Shown here: positions 9,812 through 19,526 of the stretch, one piece after another
Numbering within the stretch: position 1 is the stretch's first letter
Layout of the letters: each line of letters begins with the position of its first letter
NCBI RefSeq assembly: GCF_024181285.1
Contig: NZ_CP051201.1
Location: forward strand, 2,666,001 to 2,730,000
DNA length: 64,000 nucleotides
Direction of reading: 5' to 3'
Source of the DNA: Treponema sp. OMZ 790
GTDB lineage: Bacteria > Spirochaetota > Spirochaetia > Treponematales > Treponemataceae
The notes under the pieces: model-generated
Told to the model about the DNA's origin: nothing
Database searches by the model: none
The model's input: only the letters and a program-made list of their open reading frames with translations
Program-made: the position numbers and the translations under genes

Positions 9812-11923
9812 GTGAAAACAAATAAGGATAAAAAAAAGACCCGTAGAAGTCTTATTTTTAAAATATCTATTGTAGTGTGCTGCGTCTTTATTTTTTCGGC
9901 AAGTCTTCTTGGAATAATAATCTTTAAACAATTTTCATCGGTCATTATCGAAGATATAAGAACAAGTCTATCTGCTCGCCTGGATAATGAAGCAAATATA
10001 ATTTACAACTCAATTTTTTCAAAAATAGAAACAAAATCTATGGACTATGCCCTATTCATTTCTAATATTGGATTTGAAAATCTTGAATTTCTCAACGATA
10101 TAAGCCGGACAACTATGGGATCCGATCACACGATAGTAGGCGGTGGCTTCTGGCTTGAACCCTATGTTATCAAAGGAGAAAAATTTTACGGCCCCTATTG
10201 GTACACCCAAAACAATGAGGTAAAAATGACTTGGGAATACAGTAATGAAAAAAATGATTACAAAAAATTCGATTGGTATAAAAATGACGGTATATCAGAA
10301 AATAAAAAACTGGTTTGGAGTGAGTTGTACAATGACGAGATCACCGGAGTACCCATGATTACCGCAACAGCACCCATTCTTTTAGACAAAAAAAAATTGG
10401 GGGTTGTCACCATAGATCTGGGGCTTACACCTTTGAGCTTGTACTTCGAAAATTTGGAATTTAACGATATAACCAGGTATTCTTTATCTTTGGTAAATAA
10501 AAATGGAATCTGTTTAAATAATAAAAACAAAGATATAATAGGCAAAAAAATTTTTGAACCTAGGCCGGACAATGAAAAGATATTTGAAACCGGAAAAACA
10601 TTATTATTTATATCTCCAATAGAAGACACGGGTATTTATATAACAATAGAAGTCACAAAGGCAACAATATTTAAAGATTTTTACAGATTGCTTGCACTAA
10701 ATATTATAATTGCAGCAGTTTTTGTTTTTGTGCTTATTTTTACTATTATTTTCTCTATGAAAAAAATTCTTGTAAAACCTCTATTTCAAATTGGACAAGC
10801 CCTTAAACAAATTGCTTCGGGAGACTTAACGGTTAGGCTTCCCATCAATTCACGGGATGAAGTAGCGGAACTATCCTTACATTTTAACAATGCAATGGAA
10901 CAAATAGGAAGCGCAATAAGCTCTTTTGAAAAAAATACCCAAATCATGAGCAGCATAGGTAACGAACTTGCAAGCAATATGACTGAAACAGCAAGTGCAG
11001 TAAATCAAATAAACGCAAGTATAGACGGAGTAAAACAACAAGCAGGTATACAGGCAGCAAGTGTAGACACCACATCTAAGACAATAGATACAATCATAAA
11101 CCGTATTCAAAACCAAAATGAAAGCATTGAATCTCAAGCAGCAAGCGTTGCACAATCTTCATCCGCTATCAAGGAAATGACGGCAAATATAAGCTCAATC
11201 ACTCAAACCATCGAAAAAACTGATAATATGATTGGGGAGCTTGCCAATGCAACTGCAAGCGGAAAAGAAAATGTTGCAAGTTCCAATACCATTACTCAGC
11301 AAATAGCAGAGGAATCAGGCAGCCTATTAGAAGCATCAAGTGTCATTCAACACATTGCAAGCCAGACAAATCTTTTGGCTATGAATGCAGCGATTGAAGC
11401 TGCTCATGCCGGAGAATCCGGAAAAGGTTTTGCAGTCGTAGCTGATGAAATCAGAAAGCTAGCTGAAGAATCGGCAACACAAGCTAAAACAATTACATCC
11501 ACACTTAAAAACTTAAGTACGGAAATAGAGACTCTTTCGGGATCTGCAAAAAAAGCAGAAGAACAATTCAATTTTATCTTTAAGTTATCCGATCAAGTAA
11601 AGATGATGAGCCGAGATCTTACGGATGCCATGAAAAAACAAGAAAACGGAAGTAGAGAAGTTCTTTTTGCTATTCAAGAAATAAATTCCATAACAGAAGG
11701 AGTTACATACGGTTCGGCAGAAATGCTGGAGGGAGGAGAAGCAGTTGCTGATGAGATGAAAAAACTTAACAATTTAACCGATATTATAACCAATAGCATG
11801 AGTGAAATGGCATCCGGAGCCGTACAAATAAATCTGAGCATACAGGAAGTAACCCGGATTAGCCAAAAAAACAAAAAAAGCATTGAAATATTGTCCGAAG
11901 AGGTTAAAAAATTTAAGGTATAA
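9812..11923 (+). CDS. methyl-accepting chemotaxis protein
   Basis: A 703-residue transmembrane chemoreceptor. GTG start at 9812 with AGGAG ten bases upstream. TM1 is at about 18-38, a periplasmic sensor of about 250 residues (Cache-like, with the segment GGGFWLEPY) follows, TM2 at about 290-312, then HAMP (ending near ASGDLTVRL), and a cytoplasmic coiled-coil signalling domain. The conserved tip QTNLLAMNAAIEAAHAGE is near residue 520, where CheA/CheW bind. It should control flagellar rotation via the chemotaxis relay. The gene is transcribed alone, divergent from the ABC importer. The attractant is unknown. Confidence 0.95.
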   Translation: MKTNKDKKKTRRSLIFKISIVVCCVFIFSASLLGIIIFKQFSSVIIEDIRTSLSARLDNEANIIYNSIFSKIETKSMDYALFISNIGFENLEFLNDISRTTMGSDHTIVGGGFWLEPYVIKGEKFYGPYWYTQNNEVKMTWEYSNEKNDYKKFDWYKNDGISENKKLVWSELYNDEITGVPMITATAPILLDKKKLGVVTIDLGLTPLSLYFENLEFNDITRYSLSLVNKNGICLNNKNKDIIGKKIFEPRPDNEKIFETGKTLLFISPIEDTGIYITIEVTKATIFKDFYRLLALNIIIAAVFVFVLIFTIIFSMKKILVKPLFQIGQALKQIASGDLTVRLPINSRDEVAELSLHFNNAMEQIGSAISSFEKNTQIMSSIGNELASNMTETASAVNQINASIDGVKQQAGIQAASVDTTSKTIDTIINRIQNQNESIESQAASVAQSSSAIKEMTANISSITQTIEKTDNMIGELANATASGKENVASSNTITQQIAEESGSLLEASSVIQHIASQTNLLAMNAAIEAAHAGESGKGFAVVADEIRKLAEESATQAKTITSTLKNLSTEIETLSGSAKKAEEQFNFIFKLSDQVKMMSRDLTDAMKKQENGSREVLFAIQEINSITEGVTYGSAEMLEGGEAVADEMKKLNNLTDIITNSMSEMASGAVQINLSIQEVTRISQKNKKSIEILSEEVKKFKV

Positions 11924-11995
11924 TATCTAGTTTATTTGTAAAAAAAGATATATAATGTTAGGATACTCTTAAATTTTTTATTAAGGAGATTTTTC

Positions 11996-12763
11996 GTGTT
12001 TTTTGATAATTACCCTATAAAACTTTCCGATACGACAAAGCCGTTTTTTTTAAAAGGCCTAAAAACTGCCCCGGCTATTTTGCTTATTCACGGCTACACG
12101 GGTTCTCCTAGGGAGATGATTTGGCTGGGGCGCCAATTAAATGAAGCCGGCTACAATGTATATATACCGCGTCTTCCCGGTCACGGCACAAATAAAGACG
12201 ATTTTTTAAGCACAAACTGGAAAGATTGGCTGCGCAAAGTATGCGATGAATACATAGATCTCTGTGCATTGTATGAAAGAGTCTTTGTGGGCGGTCTATC
12301 AATGGGAGGCGTGTTGACCGCTCTAATAGCAGCCCGTTTTAACCCTGAAAAGATTTTTCTATGCGCCCCGGCCTTCATTGCAACGGATAACCGGATAAAA
12401 CTAACTCCTCTTTTAAAGTTTTTTGTCAAAAAAATATCTACCGTCAAAAAGCCGTATGAAAACGATCCTGAATACGGGAGAGCTATTTCGGATTATAACG
12501 GAGTGGAATACTTGGCAAAAACGGCTGATCTTTACAAATTACAAAGATTGGCTTTAAAAAACATGGTTTTTATAAAATCTCAAAGCCTGACAATTTTATC
12601 GAAAGCAGATAAGCTAGTACCTTTTAAGGTAAAAACACTCATCGATAAAAATTTAAGAACGCAAAACGAATATCTACTACTTGAAAAGAGCAGCCATATA
12701 GTTACGAACGATGCTGAAAAGGAGCTTGTAGCAAAAAAAATAATAGAATTCTTAAAGGATTAA
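11996..12763 (+). CDS. alpha/beta hydrolase, carboxylesterase-like
   Basis: A 255-residue cytosolic serine hydrolase like Est30 carboxylesterases and monoacylglycerol lipases. GTG start with AAGGAG upstream. The oxyanion motif HGYTGS lies near residue 33, the nucleophile elbow GLSMGG near 100, the acid in SKADKLVP near 205, and catalytic His in KSSHIV near 235. Family members hydrolyse short- or medium-chain esters. Intergenic spacing suggests its own transcript, with TATAAT at 11951. Confidence 0.85.
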   Translation: MFFDNYPIKLSDTTKPFFLKGLKTAPAILLIHGYTGSPREMIWLGRQLNEAGYNVYIPRLPGHGTNKDDFLSTNWKDWLRKVCDEYIDLCALYERVFVGGLSMGGVLTALIAARFNPEKIFLCAPAFIATDNRIKLTPLLKFFVKKISTVKKPYENDPEYGRAISDYNGVEYLAKTADLYKLQRLALKNMVFIKSQSLTILSKADKLVPFKVKTLIDKNLRTQNEYLLLEKSSHIVTNDAEKELVAKKIIEFLKD

Positions 12764-12872
12764 ACTTTTTAATAAAATTTACCGACAATATTGCAGGATT
12801 GTTGTATATTTTATATGACTTTTTTAAAAAAGAGTGATATACTTTATACTATATGGTTACAAGGAAGAATTA

Positions 12873-13772
12873 ATGAGAGATTTTGATTATTATAAAAACC
12901 AGCCCAAAGCTGATACTCATAATCATTTAAATTTAAGTATGAATTATTCTAGATATAAAAAGTGGGCGGGCTTTGAAATTCCAAATTTTCCTCGCAAAAT
13001 GAACGGGCTTGATGAAATGCATGAAATAATCGGCCAATATACTCGTCCTGCATGTACTACAGCGCAGCATGTTATAGACCTAATAGAAATGTCCATATTA
13101 AATGCAATTGAAGACAATGTTGTTCATATTGAAGGCTCTATAGACATAGGCTTTATACGACAATTCAATGGGGATTTGGATGCATTTTTACGCGCTATAA
13201 CCTATATAGTAAAAAAATATAAAAATAAAATCAAAATCATTCCCGAATTGGGAATATCAAAAACCATAGACCAAAATTTTTTAAAACAATGGGTAGAACC
13301 CATGATGAAAAGCAAGGTTTTTAAAAATGTTGACCTTTACGGACCCGAAATTTCCGAGGGCATAGAACAGTGCGTATATATATTCAAATTGGCAGAAAAA
13401 TACGGCTTAAAGAAAAAAGCCCATGTCGGTGAATTTTCGGATGCGGCTTCAGTAAAACACTTTGTTGAAATGTTCGATTTAGACGAGGTTCAGCATGGTA
13501 TAGGAGCAGCCCAAAGCGACAAGGTCCTGCAGTTTTTAGCAGAGCGAAAGGTCCGCTGCAATGTTTGCCCCCAAAGCAATGTGATGCTGGGAGCGGTCAA
13601 AGACCTAAAATCTCATCCATTACGTAAAATGATGGATGCAGGTGTACCGATAAGCATAGGAACCGATGATATTCTCTTTTTTGGGAAAACAAACAGCGAG
13701 CAGTTTTATGACCTCGTAAGCGAAAAAATTATAACCGAAAAAGAAGCCGACAAGCTGATGGCAATTAGATAA
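12873..13772 (+). CDS. adenosine deaminase family protein
   Basis: A metal-dependent hydrolase of the adenosine/AMP deaminase family, about 299 residues. It shows ADTHNHLN (metal-binding HxH), KAHVGEF (the HxGE motif holding the catalytic Glu), DEVQHGIGA (catalytic His), [11 protein letters not shown] and SIGTDD (metal Asp and catalytic Asp). The start at 12873 is favoured by AAGGAAG upstream; an earlier in-frame ATG at 12834 adds 13 unconserved-looking residues. Substrate may be adenosine or another purine derivative; the family is clear, exact substrate is inference. Converges on the TauE-like gene with only a base between stops. Confidence 0.85.
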   Translation: MRDFDYYKNQPKADTHNHLNLSMNYSRYKKWAGFEIPNFPRKMNGLDEMHEIIGQYTRPACTTAQHVIDLIEMSILNAIEDNVVHIEGSIDIGFIRQFNGDLDAFLRAITYIVKKYKNKIKIIPELGISKTIDQNFLKQWVEPMMKSKVFKNVDLYGPEISEGIEQCVYIFKLAEKYGLKKKAHVGEFSDAASVKHFVEMFDLDEVQHGIGAAQSDKVLQFLAERKVRCNVCPQSNVMLGAVKDLKSHPLRKMMDAGVPISIGTDDILFFGKTNSEQFYDLVSEKIITEKEADKLMAIR

Positions 13773-13773
13773 T

Positions 13774-14562
13774 CTAAAATAATCCTAGTATCATTTCGCC
13801 GAAGACGTCATAAAATAATTTTGCAAACAATAAAATTATAACCACAATCATAAGAGGCCTTATAAAGGCAGCCCCTTTCTTTAAAGCAAATCCGGCACCT
13901 AAGTAATTACCTATTACACCGCATATCCCTGCCGGCGCCGCAATGGAAAAAACAACCTTATTATTCAGTAAAGCAGCAGTCAAAGAAGCATAATTTGAAG
14001 CTAAGTTTAAGAGTTTAGCATTTCCTGAGGCTGTTTTTAGGTCGTATTTCATCCATGCGGAATAAGCTATAATTGCAATTGTACCTGTTCCCGGTCCTAT
14101 AAGCCCGTCATAAAAACCTACACAAGCACCTATTAAGCCGGCCAAAACAAAAGCCTTTTTTTGAGGAATTTCCTTGGATTTGTTTTCGTTGCCGAAATTT
14201 CTTTTTATCAAAAGAACAGCCGCTATCACAGGAAATATTAAAATCAAAGCAGTTTTTAAAATGCCTTGGTCAATTCTGAGGGCAATTTTCATTCCGATAT
14301 AAGAGGCTCCAAAAGAAAAAACGGCCGAAACCAAAGCTATACGCCATTCAAGAGCCCCATGTTTAAAAAAACGGAAAGTTGAAAGGGTCGTCCCGCAGGC
14401 TGCCGAAAATTTATTACAGCCTATTGCTGTATGAGCCGGAAGGCCTACAAAAAAATAAGCCGGGAGAGAAATAAGCCCTCCCCCGCCGGCAGCCGAATCT
14501 ACAAAACCTGCAAGAAAAACACAAAAACATAAAAAAATCATTGCCTGTATCGATATATACAT
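13774..14562 (-). CDS. sulfite exporter TauE/SafE family protein
   Basis: A 262-residue membrane protein with about eight hydrophobic spans. The N-terminal glycine-rich motif FVDSAAGGGGLISLPAY and the repeated counterpart FYDGLIGPGTGT are hallmarks of TauE/SafE (DUF81). Members export sulfite, sulfoacetate or other organosulfur anions. It lies 33 bases downstream of the EamA transporter on the same strand, so both are probably co-transcribed. Confidence 0.9.
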   Translation of the reverse strand: MYISIQAMIFLCFCVFLAGFVDSAAGGGGLISLPAYFFVGLPAHTAIGCNKFSAACGTTLSTFRFFKHGALEWRIALVSAVFSFGASYIGMKIALRIDQGILKTALILIFPVIAAVLLIKRNFGNENKSKEIPQKKAFVLAGLIGACVGFYDGLIGPGTGTIAIIAYSAWMKYDLKTASGNAKLLNLASNYASLTAALLNNKVVFSIAAPAGICGVIGNYLGAGFALKKGAAFIRPLMIVVIILLFAKLFYDVFGEMILGLF

Positions 14563-14595
14563 AAAGAACCTCTTATACTATTTTTTCGGTAAACA

Positions 14596-15483
14596 TCAAT
14601 TTGCACCTAAATGCTTTTTTACCTTATCTTCATGGTGTAAAAACATAAAAAGAGCTACTGCAAATATTATAGCAAAACCTAAAAAACTCCACCGGTCGGG
14701 AAGCTCTCCCAAAAAAGCGAAGCCGAAAAGTGCAGAAAAAACTATTTGCGTATAATCATAAACCGAAATTGAACCCGCCGGAGCATGGGCATAAGCGGCA
14801 GTAACACAAAACTGCCCGCCCGTTCCTACAAGACCCGCAATCAAAAGAGTTATAGTTTGCAAAAGACTCATCGGGTGATAAAATATGATAAATACGGGAA
14901 GAAGAATCAATATCGAACAAAACGAAAAGAAAAAAACTATAGTTGCACCTTTTTCTTTTTTTATTGAAAGGTAGCGCACGCAGGTATAAGCTGCCCCGGC
15001 CATCATTCCCCCAAAGGCTCCTATAAGGGCTGCAATAACATGACTCTTATCTGCAAAAGCAGGTTTTATGATAAGAAGGCTTGCCGAAAAGGCCGTTATC
15101 ACGGCAAGAATTTGATACAGCTTTATTTTTTCTTTTAAAAACAAAAACGAAAAAAGGATGGCAAAAAAGGGCGCTAACTTTGCAAGAATAGAAGCGTCTG
15201 CAAGAAGCATGTGTTCTATCGCATAAAAGTTTCCTACAATTCCCATGGTCCCAAAAATCGCCCGCATAAAAAAGAATGGTAGATTTTTTTTATCCAAATT
15301 AAATTTTTCCTTTGAGCGTATAAGAACAGCAAATGACACAACAGCCGCTATTAGATTTCTAAAAAAAGCTTTTTGCATCGAAGGCAGATCCCCTGCAAGC
15401 TTTGCCAACAAATTCATCGATGCAAAGCAAAGCGCCGAAAAAATTAAAAACATAATACCCTTTTGTTTTGATGTTAATTTCAT
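14596..15483 (-). CDS. EamA/DMT-superfamily transporter
   Basis: A 295-residue inner-membrane protein with ten predicted spans in two EamA halves; the second half carries the typical YDYTQIVFSALFGFAFLGE. Drug/metabolite transporters of this kind export small metabolites or amino acids. AGGAG precedes the ATG. It sits just downstream of the RhuM-like gene on the same strand. Substrate unknown. Confidence 0.9.
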   Translation of the reverse strand: MKLTSKQKGIMFLIFSALCFASMNLLAKLAGDLPSMQKAFFRNLIAAVVSFAVLIRSKEKFNLDKKNLPFFFMRAIFGTMGIVGNFYAIEHMLLADASILAKLAPFFAILFSFLFLKEKIKLYQILAVITAFSASLLIIKPAFADKSHVIAALIGAFGGMMAGAAYTCVRYLSIKKEKGATIVFFFSFCSILILLPVFIIFYHPMSLLQTITLLIAGLVGTGGQFCVTAAYAHAPAGSISVYDYTQIVFSALFGFAFLGELPDRWSFLGFAIIFAVALFMFLHHEDKVKKHLGAN

Positions 15484-15503
15484 TTTTCAACTCCTAAATT
15501 CTT

Positions 15504-16538
15504 TTACATATCCCCTATATCGTATCTTTCTTTTAAAAGTTTTTTTAGTTCCCGATCAAAATCCGATTCTATTTTTTGTGTTTTATTGAATATATCATAT
15601 TCGGATTCGGCTTTTTCTTTTGCCTTGGCATATGAAACTTTTCCCTTATTTTGAAGAATGTCATATCGGCGGAAGGCTAAAAATTCATTAACACTTTGAG
15701 AAAATTCCTGCATGGTAAAGGTATTTTCTCTTTCTATGATATCCTCGATATAATCAAAATATCCGGTAATAGCCCGTTCAAGTCTTTTTATCGATTTTTC
15801 ATCAAGATAGTTTTTTGCGATGCTGACATCCGATTTTAAAATACGACCATTCGGAGAATTCTTCCATGTCATAAGCCCCATGTTTTCTTTTTTACTGTCT
15901 GCACTCTCGTATACAATTTCAGCGGCAGTTTTTCCGCTTATGGCATAATGAAATTTATTTTGCACCATAGCATAAAAATCTTTTGTAATATGATTGTCTT
16001 TATCATAATCTATAGAACATTCGGCAAAAATATCAGTTATCTGCTGCCATATACGCCTTTCACTTGCACGGATTGAGCGGACTCGCTCCAATAATTCTCT
16101 AAAATAGTCCTTGCCAAAAAGGGTTTTACCCTGTTTTAATCTTTCATCATCAAGGGCAAAACCCTTTATCATGTACTCTTTTAAAACCCCTGTCGCCCAA
16201 ATACGGAATTTTGTTGCCTTTTGAGAATTCACACGGTAACCCACCGAGATGATTGCATCTAAATTATAAAACTTCGTATCCTTCGTTTGTGTTTTTCCGG
16301 GAATAGCACCATGGTCAGTGGTTATTTCCAAAATGGAAACAACCACTTTTTCATTAAGCTCTCCCTCATCAAAGATGTTTTTTAAATGCTTGGATACGGC
16401 AGGTACTCCTACACCAAAAAGCTCCGCCATTCCTTTTTGAGTGAGCCAAATGGTTTCATCTTTTACAATCACATTAACCGATACGTTTTCCTCTTTTGAG
16501 GTGTACATCAAAAACGAAAGCTCCTTTAAATCATTCAT
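15504..16538 (-). CDS. RhuM-like (virulence RhuM family) protein
   Basis: A 344-residue cytosolic protein of the RhuM family (PF13310), with the N-terminal winged-helix-like segment ETIWLTQKGMAELFGVGVPAVSKHLKNI cut here by length: key pieces are WLTQKGMAELF and VSKHLKNIF, followed by DAIISVGYRVNS and KGFALDDERLKQG. The family is named for a Salmonella island gene and recurs with restriction and toxin loci; biochemical role is not established. AAGGAGG precedes the start. A second RhuM-like gene is at 59133-60146. Possibly accessory DNA. Confidence 0.85.
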   Translation of the reverse strand: MNDLKELSFLMYTSKEENVSVNVIVKDETIWLTQKGMAELFGVGVPAVSKHLKNIFDEGELNEKVVVSILEITTDHGAIPGKTQTKDTKFYNLDAIISVGYRVNSQKATKFRIWATGVLKEYMIKGFALDDERLKQGKTLFGKDYFRELLERVRSIRASERRIWQQITDIFAECSIDYDKDNHITKDFYAMVQNKFHYAISGKTAAEIVYESADSKKENMGLMTWKNSPNGRILKSDVSIAKNYLDEKSIKRLERAITGYFDYIEDIIERENTFTMQEFSQSVNEFLAFRRYDILQNKGKVSYAKAKEKAESEYDIFNKTQKIESDFDRELKKLLKERYDIGDM

Positions 16539-16551
16539 CCTTCAAACCTCC

Positions 16552-17316
16552 TTATAGATTTTCACTTAACCATAAAACGGCCTCGTCGAGCATTTGAATA
16601 CTTATATAATGATCCATTCTTTCGACACTCATAAGCCTTAATAAATCTTTATTATTATAAAGCGGAAGGGTTGAGTCGTAAAATTGTTTTTGGATTTTGT
16701 AAGAAACGAGAGAGTCCTTTATTCCGTGTAAAAGAAAAAGAGGCCGATCTATGAGTTTGTCGATGTTTTGTGCGGGATCAGCTTTTTTTGTTGCCTCATC
16801 AAATTCGATATGGGCTTCATCATATTCTTTTTCGATTTGAAGGATTGCATTTTGCCAATCGCAGGCACCGTTAAAAACGACCGCAGTTTTAATGCTCGGA
16901 TTATGGGTAAAGATTCCTGCTGTAGTAAAACCGCCCATAGAATGTCCCGAAACTGCAAGGCGTTTTTCATCTGAATTAAAATTTTTTATGGCATAGTTTT
17001 TTATTATGGGAAACTCGGCAAGGTTTTGCATAATGGTAGGCAAAAAAAACTCGTTTAAAGCCTCATCATAATCTTCAAACTTATTTCTTTCACCGTGGTG
17101 GACAGCATCGGGTAAGATTACTTGATATCCCAAGGTGGAAAAAACATAGCCCATCAGCTTTTGCTTATTTTTTTCTGAAGACCAGCCGTGATAATAAAAT
17201 AAAGTAGGAAAAGGCGGAAGAAATCCGCTCATCTTTGCAGGATAAAAACGCAGGCAGGGTATGCCTTCTATTTCGACCCTCTCTTCTATTATATTTTGAT
17301 TTTTGTATTTTCCCAT
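16552..17316 (-). CDS. alpha/beta hydrolase (esterase/peptidase-like)
   Basis: A 254-residue hydrolase of the prolyl-oligopeptidase/YitV-like group. FYYHGWSS gives the oxyanion site, GHSMGGF the nucleophile elbow near residue 125, FLLHGIKDSLV the acid region, and MDHYIS the catalytic His near the C-terminus. The start has GGGAGG upstream. It lies 20 bases downstream of the helicase-associated-domain gene and just upstream of the RhuM-like gene, all on the minus strand. Cytosolic; substrate unknown. Confidence 0.85.
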   Translation of the reverse strand: MGKYKNQNIIEERVEIEGIPCLRFYPAKMSGFLPPFPTLFYYHGWSSEKNKQKLMGYVFSTLGYQVILPDAVHHGERNKFEDYDEALNEFFLPTIMQNLAEFPIIKNYAIKNFNSDEKRLAVSGHSMGGFTTAGIFTHNPSIKTAVVFNGACDWQNAILQIEKEYDEAHIEFDEATKKADPAQNIDKLIDRPLFLLHGIKDSLVSYKIQKQFYDSTLPLYNNKDLLRLMSVERMDHYISIQMLDEAVLWLSENL

Positions 17317-17335
17317 AACGCCTCCCTCAGCACGG

Positions 17336-19351
17336 TCATTCCGAAAAAATAGAATTGTGAATCAGCTTTATCTTTGAAATATGAGCAATAGAAATTTTCA
17401 ACCTATCCTTAGGATTATCGCACGCAAGAGTAAGAAGGGCATCTTTTTCTTCTTTTAAAATTTCCTCGGGAACTCCGCTTATTTTTTCCGGACCCTTTTC
17501 TGTGTTCAACTCTATTTCAAGGATGTGTTTACCTAGGATTGCCTGCTCCGCTATTTTTTGTTTTCCCAAAAAATCAAGCCCGGATGCTTCCTTTTTTGTA
17601 AACTTAAAAACTCCGTCTTTAAGCTGCTCCTCCGTAATTATAGCTTTACGGTTTATCCTGCCGCTTACAATTTTGGTATCTTCCTTTGCTAACTGTAAAT
17701 CTTTTAGTATTGCACTTAATTGCGATAAGGTCTTTGAATATTTATCTTCCCTTTCTTTTTGATGTTTTACCCAATCAAGTTTTTTTGTGTAATCCTTTTT
17801 TTCTTTTTGAGAAAATAAATTAAGCCTTTGAAAATTTCTTACAGAAGGAGATTGGAGAGGTCTATTTTTATAAAAGATAAATTCCAAACCGCTTTTGTAA
17901 ACGGCTTGTTCAAAATCTTTTAAATCTTGAACATTTAAAAGATAGACCCCCTCTGCTATTTTTTTATGGACAAGCTTTTTTAAAGGAGTATCGAGCTCAA
18001 AAAATTTTTCTTTTTCCTTGGCAACAGAAACTACAAAACCGCTGTATAATTCCAGTGAAGTAAAATTCTTATACCACTCGTTTATTGAAACTCTTATATT
18101 TTGAGGAATCTCATGCCCTGTTGCCTCCGATAAAATTTTATACACATTCTCGGAAGTAAATCCTAACTGAAAAATCTTCGAACATGCTTTTTTTGTAATT
18201 TCGAATTTTCCCGTCATTTGAATTAAGACCGGCTCCATACACTCCGCTGTATCTAAAAGGCTTTTTAAATTGCTGTCAGGTAAAACGGTAACCTCAAAAG
18301 ATGGATCTATTAAAAGAGGCTTTTTAGGTTCAGTTACATTTTTTAAAAGCTCAGGGTTCAAATAAATCAAATGCTTATCCCTGCATAAAAGACCGAAGGT
18401 TTCAGCAATCTCTATAAAATTTAAATGAAGGATGTCAATTTCATTTTTAATAAAGGATGAAGAAAAATTTTGCATACACAAAAGAAGAAAAAATTGTTCT
18501 ACATCATCTTCTTCATAATAGGTACTATCATAAAAACCGTTTAAAAATTCAAAAAGAATTAAAACAAGTTTTTGTAAATTTTCCTTTCTCGTTTTAAATA
18601 AAGAAGCAGCAGTAAAATATATCAAACGTTCAGTTTTGTTTAACTGAGAAAAAGCCTCCCATTTTGCTCTTTGAACTGTAAAGCCGTTTTCCGTCCTAAA
18701 AATAAGCCCTAAGGATTCGCATGCCGAAAAAATAGAGTAAATATATTTTGTCTTTTCCGAAAACCAAGGAAAAATTTCTTTGAGTAAATCTTCATATCTT
18801 TTTTTAAAAGAACCGTCATTTTTTAAAACGGTTTCGTTATGAATACAAAAGGAATAAAGCCCGGCAAGGGCCGTATCGTTTATATTTATTTCTTTAGCTT
18901 TTGCCTGCCCCGATTTTTCGGGCATAAAAAAAAGATTGTTCGATAAAAAAGGCTCTATAGTTTTTTGTAAAAGAGGATTAACCTTATAAACCTTATCACC
19001 GTCGCTGTTTTGAACACGGTACAATAGCAGGCGTTCTTCCGCATTTAAAAGTTTTTCTGATAATTCGGCGTAGGATATTTTTTTTGAAAAAAACAAAGAG
19101 AGCATCGCCTGCGTAGGATTGGGAATTTCTTTTACGGCTTTTAAAATCAATATATCGTGAGAATCGAGACTTTCTGCAATTTTTTCTTGTATCGCAGGTT
19201 TTCGTAAAAAAGCACTCAGCTGTTCTGCAAGTCTTTGCTTATTAAAGGGAGTTTTGATTTTTCCCAAATAAAGCTGCATTAAATCAAAAAAATTATGGTC
19301 GGGCAATTTTACAAGGCTTTCCCGCCACTCGACAACATCTTTGGGATTCAT
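17336..19351 (-). CDS. helicase-associated-domain protein, hypothetical
   Basis: A 671-residue soluble protein. The N-terminus (LPDHNFFDLMQLYLGK, then an HTH-like KEIPNPTQAMLSLFFSKK) and a central part beginning DPSFEVTVLPDSNLKS resemble the XPB/Ssl2-type helicase-conjugated domain (Helicase_C_3), which occurs without a helicase motor in several bacteria. No Walker motifs are visible. The C-terminal third is Lys-rich with a WYL-like or SH3-like beta tail (RLKISIAHISKIKLI). GAGGAGG precedes the ATG. Function unknown; nucleic-acid interaction is inference and the domain assignment should be tested by profile search. Confidence 0.6.
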   Translation of the reverse strand: MNPKDVVEWRESLVKLPDHNFFDLMQLYLGKIKTPFNKQRLAEQLSAFLRKPAIQEKIAESLDSHDILILKAVKEIPNPTQAMLSLFFSKKISYAELSEKLLNAEERLLLYRVQNSDGDKVYKVNPLLQKTIEPFLSNNLFFMPEKSGQAKAKEININDTALAGLYSFCIHNETVLKNDGSFKKRYEDLLKEIFPWFSEKTKYIYSIFSACESLGLIFRTENGFTVQRAKWEAFSQLNKTERLIYFTAASLFKTRKENLQKLVLILFEFLNGFYDSTYYEEDDVEQFFLLLCMQNFSSSFIKNEIDILHLNFIEIAETFGLLCRDKHLIYLNPELLKNVTEPKKPLLIDPSFEVTVLPDSNLKSLLDTAECMEPVLIQMTGKFEITKKACSKIFQLGFTSENVYKILSEATGHEIPQNIRVSINEWYKNFTSLELYSGFVVSVAKEKEKFFELDTPLKKLVHKKIAEGVYLLNVQDLKDFEQAVYKSGLEFIFYKNRPLQSPSVRNFQRLNLFSQKEKKDYTKKLDWVKHQKEREDKYSKTLSQLSAILKDLQLAKEDTKIVSGRINRKAIITEEQLKDGVFKFTKKEASGLDFLGKQKIAEQAILGKHILEIELNTEKGPEKISGVPEEILKEEKDALLTLACDNPKDRLKISIAHISKIKLIHNSIFSE

Positions 19352-19526
19352 CTTTTCCTCCTCTTACCGAAAGCTTTTTAGCGAGGTAGTATTTTATCAC
19401 ATAAGGGGAAAAAATAAAAGTAGGAGAAGGCTTAGTAAATTTTACCGATTGGATGCTTAAACTTAAAAAAGATTGTTAAACAAAAGAGATAGAAAAATAT
19501 CGATTAAAATGATAAAATATCAAAAT

